From Lineus longissimus (Eukaryota; Nemertea; Pilidiophora; Heteronemertea; Lineidae), in NCBI RefSeq assembly GCF_910592395.1, contig NC_088318.1, positions 5,724,756-5,788,755 of the forward strand: a stretch of DNA of 64,000 bases. Direction: 5' to 3'. Shown here piece after piece: positions 56,428 through 64,000 of the stretch. The notes under the pieces are model-generated. The model saw only the letters and a list, made by a program, of their open reading frames with translations. It was not told where the DNA came from and did not search any database. The position numbers and the translations under genes are program-made. Each line of letters starts with the position of its first letter. Position 1 is the first letter of the stretch.

Positions 56428-56886
56428 TTGAAGATCAGCGCAAAAAAGCAGATTCCTAACACGGTCGAGCAGGGGTTTTTCTCTATCGAGAAGACAAGCT
56501 CTGCTAATGAAAGAAAACCAGATCCACCAAAGATTGGAACCCACAGCAAATCAGAAATCGCAAGAGAACCGAGAAAAGGAGAAGTCGCCAAAAAAAGAAA
56601 ACATCATGACAACAATACTCCAATCGGAGGTGCCACTAGCGAAGTCATCAAACGTAAACGCGGAAAACATACTCCCTGCATTCGAATAGTTCTACGCCAT
56701 GGAAACATACAAATATGCAAACATAAACATAAAAAGAGTCAGTTCAAAGATGTGAGTAAAGCCCCCGGAGAGAAAGTCAGATTCGAGGTGCCACCAGAAA
56801 AACAGCATGCTTCAGTTCCATCGTCGTCTGTAGAGTCCAGTCGGTCCTTGAGTGAAGTAGCGGCGGGAACAGAGCTCGTCTCCTGA
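56428..56886 (+). CDS. Unrecognised basic Polinton-like ORF
   Basis: About 150 codons without an in-frame ATG near the 5' end. Rich in Lys/Arg ('KKRKHHDNN', 'KRKRGKH', 'KHKHKK') with a Ser-rich acidic tail. It lies between kinase and integrase on the same strand. Possibly a DNA-binding or core-like protein; no family recognised. Confidence 0.35.
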   Translation: MKISAKKQIPNTVEQGFFSIEKTSSANERKPDPPKIGTHSKSEIAREPRKGEVAKKRKHHDNNTPIGGATSEVIKRKRGKHTPCIRIVLRHGNIQICKHKHKKSQFKDVSKAPGEKVRFEVPPEKQHASVPSSSVESSRSLSEVAAGTELVS

Positions 56887-56936
56887 TTGCATTCTCGTCA
56901 AGCGCCATCGCCGTATCCAACGCCGGTCAAGCCCCA

Positions 56937-58268
56937 TTGCCTTATCCGACGTCCACTACTACTACTACTACTGCTACAACTAACTCACGGACGAAAGCAC
57001 CTCCCATGCACACAATAAGCGAAAATGAAGATGAAGAGGACAACGAAAGTGACAGCAGTGACGAATCGGAAGTCCAGAGCAGCAACTCAGAAGAAGGCAC
57101 AGCGTCGCAGAGGGAGATTCCGAGAGCGACTCCAGCGAGGAAGAGAGGCTCGAACGTGGCGTCAAAGCTTAGTAGACAAGTGCAAAATGAAAAACGAAAC
57201 CAGATATTTTCTAAAATCTATTGTAACCCTCGGCATCCGGCGAGCTTTGGGTCCATTGATCGCCTGTTGACGGCTAGCAAACGGCAAGAACCATCCATTA
57301 AACGACGAGACGTTGTACATTGGGTGAGCGGGCAAGACACTTATACACTTCACAGACAAGCAAGACAAAAATTCCAACGTCGTAAAACAATTGTCCCCGG
57401 AATCGATCATCAATGGTAGATTGATTTAGTCGATGTCCAAAATTTACAAAAACACAACAATGGAGTAAAATATTTATTAACAAAAATCGATGTGTTCAGT
57501 CGTCGAGCTGCGGCTCTGCCGCTCCGTACGAAAACAGGGCGTGAAGTGGCCCAAGCTATCAAAAAGAGAGCTCTTTGAGCAGGAGAAGGTGTACCCTAAA
57601 TATCTTCACAGCGACCTTGGAAAGGAGTTCCGAAATGCAAGTGTCTTGAAGTTACTAGAAGACCTCGGCATAAAGCTGTTTTCTGTGCACAGTGAAACCA
57701 AAGCGGCACTTGTTGAAAGGTGGAATCCCACACTCAAGTCGAAAGTTTACAAAATGTTCACAAACAATACCCGGTGTTACATCGATATCCTCCCGGATCT
57801 CGTTGAGAGCTATAACAATAGCGTACATAGAATAACAAAACTAGCCACGAACCAAGTTAACGCGAGCAATGAAAAAGCCCTTTGGCTCCATATATATGGT
57901 AAAGAATTTCCGACCAAGACAAACTTCAAATTCCAGAAAGGGGATACTGTATGAGTCAGTCAACTTGCGCAGGTGTTGGAAAGGGTTACAAACCGCAATA
58001 CACAACAGAATGGTTCGTAGTGGCCCATCGACGTAGTACCAAGACTCCGACGTATAAATTGCGTGATGAACACGGGGAACTCTTAGATAGCAGTTTCTAT
58101 GAGGAGGAAATGCAACGAATCCAACGTCCATCCGATGCATCGGCCTTTCACGTAGACATTCTAAAAAAGCGACGCAGGAATAAAAAAACTGAATATTTTG
58201 TCCATTACCTCGGTTGGCCGGACAGCTTTGACGAATGTATCCCTGCCAGACAACTCCAAAATGCGTAA
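56937..58268 (+). pseudogene. Polinton-type retroviral-like integrase with chromodomain
   Basis: The N-terminal acidic/Ser region is followed by the core. 'PGIDHQW' is directly followed by TAG (57417), then 'IDLVDV' with the first catalytic Asp, and 'KIDVFSRRA'. After a frame change near 57560, 'LHSDLGKEF' carries the second Asp and 'ALVERWNPT' the Glu. A further break at 57954 precedes the C-terminal part, which ends in a chromodomain: 'ILKKRRRNKKTEYFVHYLGW' type strand pattern and 'SFDECIPARQL'. It integrates the element; chromodomains steer integration to marked chromatin. The (act)n run near 56955 encodes poly-Thr. Confidence 0.88.
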
Positions 58269-59002
58269 ACAACCGTGTGTCAAGCGGGCCAAGGGAGGAC
58301 AACGACGTTTCCGAAAGCGTATTCGACGCACGGATCAAACGTGAGTTTGGTATGGTATCTGTCGGACCTCCACTTGCGGGGAAAACCTTCTTCACCACGC
58401 AATTGATACAAAACGCAGAACGGATAATCGATAAACCTTTCGATAATATATACTGGTTCTACGGAGAACCTAAAACGGTAACAAAATTGGAACAGGAGGG
58501 AAAAATAAGAACAGTCGCAGGGTTACCCGACAATTTGGACGAATATATTCACTCTGAAGACCCTCGCACAGGCAAGCGTCAGCATGGATTAATGATTTTC
58601 GATGATCAAATGCAAAGCGTTTCTAACAGTGAAGAAATCAGCCGTCTGGTAACAAAGAAGTGTCAACATGCATCGGTAAGCTGGATCATACTCATGCAAA
58701 ACATATTTCATCACGGTAAGACTCTAGTAACAATGCTTCGGTGTTGCCACTATCTCGTGCTCTTCAAAAGCCCTTTAGATCAATCCACCGGACACCACCT
58801 GGCTCGTCGTATTCTACCCAGTCAACCGGAAACGTTTATAAGAATCTACGAGGCAGCGACGCAAAAACCAAACAGTTACTTATTCGTGGACGGACATCAA
58901 AACACGCCTAGCATAGCTCGTTTTCGTACGGTCATTTTTGGTGACTTTCAAAAAGCCTTTGTTCCGCTCGCATGGAGGACTGGAAGAGCGCGAAAGAAAT
59001 AG
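58235..59002 (+). CDS. Genome-packaging ATPase (FtsK/HerA type)
   Basis: 255-codon frame overlapping the integrase end by 34 nt. Walker A is 'GPPLAGKT' at ~residues 42-49 and Walker B 'LMIFDDQM' at ~113-120, followed by a Gln/Asn sensor region 'ILMQNIFHHG'. The length and the simple Walker A/B layout match Polinton/adintovirus packaging ATPases, which pump DNA into the capsid. No stop breaks it, unlike its neighbours. The conserved core begins near residue 35, so the ATG at 58235 may be upstream of the true start. Confidence 0.85.
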   Translation: MYPCQTTPKCVNNRVSSGPREDNDVSESVFDARIKREFGMVSVGPPLAGKTFFTTQLIQNAERIIDKPFDNIYWFYGEPKTVTKLEQEGKIRTVAGLPDNLDEYIHSEDPRTGKRQHGLMIFDDQMQSVSNSEEISRLVTKKCQHASVSWIILMQNIFHHGKTLVTMLRCCHYLVLFKSPLDQSTGHHLARRILPSQPETFIRIYEAATQKPNSYLFVDGHQNTPSIARFRTVIFGDFQKAFVPLAWRTGRARKK

Positions 59003-59137
59003 ACATTCAAAACGTTTTACAACAAACCAAATATTTTTAGAAAAATTCTCATAAGGAAGGGGAAGGGAGGGGAGGAGGAGGAAGATAGAAGTAGTCAGTG
59101 GAACTCTTTTGCCATATATATACGTATATGTATAGTA
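59003..59137 (+). other. Gap after ATPase with G-rich purine tract
   Basis: 59053-59090 is a pure A/G run containing several GGGG/GGG blocks ('ggaaggggaagggagggg'). It could form a quadruplex or triplex in vitro. The CACTA element begins at 59138. Confidence 0.5.
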
Positions 59138-59350
59138 CACTGTAAAAAGTGAGAACACATGGAACATGTTCAGAACACACACGGAACACGTTCCCTAGGT
59201 ACGCAGAAAAAGAATTCTGAGATGACGTGTTCAGAACGTGTTCAGTGAAGGATCAGAACACATATCATTTTCTGTGAACATGCGCAAGCTGAACAGGGAA
59301 CACTGCGAACGCGTCCGCGGTGTTCTCCCCACACGGCGAACGCGTTCTGA
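59138..59350. repeat. EnSpm subterminal repeats
   Basis: Many copies of 'gaacatgttc', 'gaacacgttc', 'gaacgtgttc' and half-sites 'gaacac' or 'gtgttc' occur within about 200 bp, in both orientations. They are the likely transposase-binding array. Confidence 0.75.
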
Positions 59351-61656
59351 GACCATCCCTCGGCCTTGCTTCCATTTTTCCGCCGCCATTGTGAACTTTC
59401 TCAAACTGAGCCGCGAACTGTTCTGCGAAAATGGTGAGTTTTTATAGATTTTGTATCGATTTCAATGCATGCAATTGGTCAAGTAATGCCAGTCGATGTT
59501 GTAGAACTGATATTAGCGTTAGAAGAAGAGCCAAGGCGTCGCCAGCAGCTGCTTGAAGAGACTGACTGACAGCGCGACCCTACAACAATCATCCGACTAT
59601 TGAATGTACACATCAATGTATAGGCTGACACATGTATGGCTGCATGAATTGATGCATACATAATGTACGTGTCCAGGCGGATTGTCAAAACTGTATTTCT
59701 CAGTGCCTGTAGTTCTCTTTTTTTACTTTCAGATCTACTAGTGTGTCCCCACAGTAGCTGCTATTTCTATTTTTGCTGCTTTTCAGTTTCACAGTCATGC
59801 CTGCTATTTTATTTTTTGATGGAGATGATTTCATCGTTGCCCTTGAATTTTGCTCACACTGTCAGTTTGATGTGTCTGATTCGGAGATTGGTATCGGTAG
59901 CAGCACGAGATTCAATCAGATTGCCTTTCATGACAGATGTAGCGAACTGGAGTGTCTACAAAGATATTGTGAATCGAAAGGACTAGCTCATGCACTTCTG
60001 TTTTCAGCAGATGAGGTACTGGTGCTCATTTATTCAAATTAATATATGCGCTTATATTTTCAAAGATGTTCCATTGTGAAATGTGTCCATTTTTCTGTGA
60101 AGATGCCGGCATCTTTATGAAGCATGTTGTACGACATCACAGACATTCAGCCAGATTTCGGGTAACGTGCAACATTTGTGGAGCTACATTCAGTAAATGG
60201 GAATCAATGAAAACCCATTTGAAGCGTCATCATAATGAGTTAGTTGATGAAGGTGATTCATTGCCAGATGATAAGGCTAATAATCCTGAACCGGATATTT
60301 CAGGGCATGCACAAGCCTCCTGTGATTACACTGACCCTGTTGTAGGTTCATCTGATGGTGTTGGCAATGGCGATGGGGACAGGGACAGTACTGATGTACA
60401 TCAGAGTGAAGAGGATGACTCCTATATCCAAAATCCAATGGACATATCTGACCCTTCCATGCCTAAAGTACCTGAAACAAACCCGATCTTGTATGGCTGT
60501 GCTACCATGCTGCTGAGAGTAAAAAGTGATATGGCAAGACCAGAAGATTTCTTGTCTAGCACACAAGCCATTATAACTGACATTCTCAATAATAAAGAGA
60601 AGTTACTGTTGGAAAAGGTTCCTGATTTGACTGAAGACCAAAGAATGGCAATTTCTCAGTGTTTGAAACCTGAACATGAGACTGATTTTATACATGAACA
60701 TTTGGGATCAGACTGGAAGAGAGATAGATTCCTCAGAAATCATTTGCACTTGGTAGAGCCTAAAGCAATAAAACTTGGTCAGAGTCTTGTGACAAAAAAG
60801 GTCAAGGGTAAAAGGAAAATAGTGTTCACTGACTGTTATGGCTATTACATTCCCTTCCTGAAAAACCTACAAGCACTTCCCTCGATGCCAGAGGTTGAGG
60901 ACGAGGTTTTGCTCCCTCATTTTAGTCATGACACCACAATGAGAGATGTGATTGATGGTGATTACCTCAAATCTCATACTATCTACAATGAAAATCAGAC
61001 AACATTGGCCATTTGTGCCTATGAAGATGACTTAGAAATTGCCAACACCTTGGGAGCACACAAGAAGATACACAAGGTCATTGTTCTGTACTATCGCCTT
61101 TTGAATATCAGGCCAGAAAAAAGGTCAAAACTTCAGGGTATTCAGCTGATTGCTGTAGCAAAAAGGTCCCACACAAACAAGTTTGGTTTTGAGAAGGTTC
61201 TTTAAAATTTCACTGAAGAGCTGAATACATTATACACTGGGCACACCTTTGACACTGGTGATGGCTGCCAGCTTGAAGCCAAGGGTTTTCTTGCAATGGT
61301 TACTGGTGACACACTTGCACAGCAAGAAATTGGTGGTTTTAAGCAAGGTGTTGGAACAGCCTTCAGACCATGCAGAACATGTGAAGCAGACTCTGATTCA
61401 ATTGCAGACGGCCTCAGCCATGCACGTTTTCAAGAGCGGGATCAAGATGAATATCGAGACCGATGCCTCGTCTTGGAAACGCCTTCCACGAAGCAGACTA
61501 GAAAGTACTGGTCACGGGAGTACGGTATGAATTGCCGTAGTGTTCTAGATTCTTTGACTGGATTTGATGTCACAAAATGCCTTTTTCATGATCCTATGCA
61601 TGTCATTCTAGAAGGAGTTGCTCCTTTGAATTTTCATCTTATGTTGAAGGAATTGG

Positions 61657-62707
61657 AATTAGAAATATAAAGTACAGAGAAAAAAATTAGAAAAAATGTA
61701 TCACTCTTATATTAGACCAATTTTAGAATACGCCAACGTCGTATGGGATGGTCTTCCTGATTACCTAGCTACTAATTTGGAAAAGGTGCAGGTCAGTGCC
61801 TTACGTATCATCACTGGAGCTACCGTGAGTTGCTCCAGTGAAGATCTTTATTTAGAATCGGGTTACACCATGCTTATTCATCGTCGAAAGATTCATAGAT
61901 TAGTTATGTTTTACAAAATCATTCATGGCGAAACACCAACCTATTTGAGACAGTTATTACCTCCCAGGGTGGGTGATAATCGTGTATACAATCTTCGTAA
62001 TCAAGATGACTTTATACCATTTCTGTGCCGGACTGAGTATTATTATCGATCATTTTTTCCCGCTACAACCAGGGATTGGAATAGTCTACCAAGCGAAGTT
62101 AGAAATGCGCCCTCAATTGGAATATTCAAAAAAATGTTGTGTCATTTGTTTTGTCAACCTAAACCCCCAGCCTGGTACTTCTTTGGTACAACGAGAGAGA
62201 GGAATATATATCACTGTAGATTAAGGACTGGTTGCAGCGGGTTGAATTATCATTTATTTATAAATCATGTCATTGCTGACCCGTCTTGTAATTATTGTTT
62301 CGACAAGCCAGTTGAGAATCCATATCATTACTTTTTTCACTGCACTCGGTATACTGCGCAGAGACATCAGTTGGTACTTGAACTCGAGGATAGATTTCCT
62401 CCACCTAGAATTTTACCGTATACTGTACAGGATTTTCTTTTTGGTAACGAGGCTTACTCCCATGATACAAATATATCTATATTTTCAGTAGTTCAAACTT
62501 ACATTAAAAGAACACGCAGATTTACTCGCTGATATCTCTGCACATTATATCTTGTGATATCTGACCTTGGTCAATTACAGTTGTCCATCTTGTGTTTTAT
62601 GTAATTTGTAAAGAGTGTAATGAGGGGGCATAAGCGTTAAGCATATTGCTTTTTTTATGCCTCCTCTTAATCATAAGATTGATTAATAAATTTACATATA
62701 TATAAAA
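61657..62707 (+). mobile_element. 5'-truncated LINE with 10-bp target duplication
   Basis: Flanked by 'aaggaattgg' at 61647-61656 and 62708-62717. It begins in the thumb region of reverse transcriptase and ends in 'aataaatttacatatatataaaa'. Removal restores the EnSpm reading frame ('LMLKEL'). Confidence 0.9.
61696..62532 (+). CDS. LINE reverse transcriptase C-terminal part
   Basis: 278 codons, open. 'SYIRPILEYANVVWD' is the RT thumb motif of many non-LTR elements. The C-terminus has a CCHC-type block 'CNYCFDKPVENPYHYFFHC' found after RT in several LINE clades. The catalytic RT core is missing because of 5' truncation. Clade not assigned. Confidence 0.8.
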   Translation: MYHSYIRPILEYANVVWDGLPDYLATNLEKVQVSALRIITGATVSCSSEDLYLESGYTMLIHRRKIHRLVMFYKIIHGETPTYLRQLLPPRVGDNRVYNLRNQDDFIPFLCRTEYYYRSFFPATTRDWNSLPSEVRNAPSIGIFKKMLCHLFCQPKPPAWYFFGTTRERNIYHCRLRTGCSGLNYHLFINHVIADPSCNYCFDKPVENPYHYFFHCTRYTAQRHQLVLELEDRFPPPRILPYTVQDFLFGNEAYSHDTNISIFSVVQTYIKRTRRFTR

Positions 62708-63725
62708 AAGGAATTGGTCACAACACAAGGGTATGTTCAGCTGAAGGAGATAAATGGAAGGATTGAGCATTTTGAGTACTCAGAATGCTTGACAAGCCAG
62801 TTGTATTCAATGAGAACATCTTGTCTTCTCCAGCAACTGGGAAGCTTGGTCAGTCATCTGAAAATATGAAGAATCTCATGGTCATTTTTCCATTCCTTCT
62901 TGGTGACAAGATTCCTGAAGGTGATCCTCACTGGAAGAATTTCTTACGATTGCGAGAAATCATGTTGCTGTGCTTCTCCCCAGTGGCAGATGAAGATACC
63001 ATTTTCTCTCTGCAGCACTTGATTGCCACATACCTTCATGTGTTCAAAGAGCTATACCCGGGTGTATTCACTCCAAAAATGCACTACCTCACCCATTTTC
63101 CGAAGCAGATCGAGATGTTTGGGCCAATCCGATTTCATTCCTGCATGCGCTTTGAGGCAAAGCATGCCATGCTGAAACAAAGGAAATGGAAAAACTTCAA
63201 GAATGTCCCCCTGAGTATTGCTACTCTCCACCAGAGATGGATGTGCCTGATGCAGTTGGGTCCAAATGGTACACGTGCCATTAATTATCTCTCCCTTGGT
63301 GATGAGGTTCGAATTGATGGTCCCGTAGAACCGATGAAGAAGTTTGTATTCTATTGCAGAGAAAGTTGGGTCTTCAGAATGTGAATCCTTCCTATGTGAT
63401 TTACAGTGCTAAAAAGGTGGTTGTGGATGGCCTCATCTATAACCCTGGCACTATTCTAGTGAAAGGGTTTGATGGTGATGAATTTCCTTGCTTCTGGTGT
63501 ATTTCTGAGATTCTTGTTATCAAACATCACAAGCTCTTGTGCTGTGTTGATATGAAGGTGGTCCTATATGATGATCATGTCTGTGGTTATGCCCTCCAAT
63601 TTGGTGCAAACAGGGCATACCGGCTGATTGATGAGCTGCAGTATCCTTGGCCTCTCCCTGTGCATTCTTTTAATGGAAGGCAATTTGCTGTGTTGTCGAA
63701 TACAGGAAAGTGTGCACCTGTGTAG

Positions 63726-64000
63726 ATACCGGTACATGCCATTCTGGTTCATACATCTGCCTTTATCTGGAATTATATCTTCACAATTATCTCTTCTTTA
63801 CTAAATCGCATAAATTTTAGCAAGATATTTGACCAGTCTCAGTTTTTTTGTCAGGAGAGAAGGCCATTCAAGTACTCTAATCTCCCACTTACCTGTCCCA
63901 TTCCTGAACCCGGAAAATCATCAGAAAATCCTAAGTCCAATAAAATGGGGTGGGGTATGGTCGGAAACAGAATGCCCTGGATCAATATTATAATTGTTCT
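63726..64000. other. EnSpm 3' region, no gene seen
   Basis: AT-rich sequence after the transposase stop. No terminus of the CACTA type is visible before the window ends. Confidence 0.5.

Larger units (their letters stand above)
35876..59137 (+). mobile_element. Decayed Polinton/Maverick-like (virus-derived) element, interrupted
   Basis: Compact + strand genes with short gaps: DUF4326-like pair, dUTPase, unknown genes, penton-type capsid gene, deoxynucleoside kinase, DDE integrase with chromodomain, FtsK/HerA-type packaging ATPase. Integrase, packaging ATPase and penton together define the Polinton/adintovirus group. Major capsid, protease and family B polymerase are not visible and may lie beyond 59138 or be lost. 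Many nonsense codons show it is an old genomic copy. A 14.4-kb transposon splits it (41191-55596) and a CACTA element cuts in at 59138. The left terminus is not identified; 35878-36006 is unassigned. Confidence 0.85.
59797..63725 (+). pseudogene. EnSpm/CACTA transposase with N-terminal zinc fingers
   Basis: Exon 59797-60015 (ATG, phase 0, donor 'gtactg') joins at acceptor 'ttttcaaag' to an exon from 60066. That exon opens with two C2H2 fingers ('CEMCPFFC' to 'HVVRHH', 'CNICGATF' to 'HLKRHH'). Later come 'TAFRPCRTCEAD', 'HDPMHVILEGV' and, after the LINE insertion, 'FTPKMHYLTHFPKQI' and 'CMRFEAKHA', the conserved blocks of metazoan EnSpm transposases. Breaks: TAA at 61203, LINE insertion at 61657-62707, frameshifts near 62790 and 63360. 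Dead copy. Confidence 0.82.
59138..64000 (+). mobile_element. CACTA/EnSpm DNA transposon, right end beyond window
   Basis: The left terminus is 'cactgtaaaaagtg', the usual CACTG start of metazoan EnSpm elements, followed by dense subterminal palindromic repeats and a spliced transposase gene that continues to 63725. The right end and target duplication are not in the window. It is inserted after the packaging ATPase of the Polinton-like element. Confidence 0.8.

Overview
The window is eukaryotic DNA made almost entirely of nested transposable elements. Spliced introns with GT/AG borders, Ty3/Gypsy LTR retrotransposons, a MULE, a CACTA/EnSpm element, a LINE fragment, a Tc1 fragment, a higher-order satellite and a Polinton/Maverick-like virus-derived element all point to a marine invertebrate with a repeat-rich genome. 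A bivalve or other lophotrochozoan is my best guess, from the ACG-rich repeats ending in a 'ggtgagctaaaaa' type terminus; this is inference. No ordinary host gene is recognised with confidence, and no rRNA, tRNA gene or CRISPR array is seen.

Layout. 1-1016: end of a non-coding repeat built of ~300-bp units. 1017-2485: two unrecognised open segments. 2806-8056: a satellite of 174-bp units (about 30 copies) containing a nearly identical 2,066-bp higher-order duplication. 8057-35591: a small transposon-like element (gene A, an intron-containing family I associate with DUF7869) inserted in the satellite. Gene A is split by two LTR retrotransposons. Gypsy-1 (9125-25953) has 3.2-kb LTRs and three extra zinc-finger ORFs. 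Gypsy-2 (26146-34251) has 266-bp LTRs and an extra SGNH/GDSL-esterase-like ORF. The satellite resumes at 35589-35878.

35876 to at least 59137: a decayed Polinton-like element. In order it carries two tandem DUF4326-like genes, dUTPase, small unknown genes, a penton-type minor capsid gene, a deoxynucleoside kinase, a retroviral-type integrase with chromodomain and a packaging ATPase, all on the + strand. It is cut by a 14.4-kb DNA transposon (41191-55596) with ~280-bp TIRs, a perfect 6-bp target duplication and an apparently intact four-exon DDE integrase-like transposase on the minus strand (IS3EU type). That duplication contains the start codon of the kinase gene. Inside the transposon lie a MULE with PHD, OTU and FLYWCH domains (42367-48301), a second DUF7869-type gene (gene B, 48333-50861) and a Tc1 fragment. 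59138-64000: a CACTA/EnSpm element, itself hit by a 5'-truncated LINE with a 10-bp target duplication.

Relative order of events can be read from the nesting: satellite, then gene A element, then the two Gypsy elements. The Polinton was hit by the IS3EU-like element, whose cargo (MULE, gene B, Tc1 piece) is more damaged than its own transposase. Most coding regions carry nonsense codons or frameshifts. The exceptions are the IS3EU-like transposase, the Gypsy-1 gag and protease, and the packaging ATPase frame.
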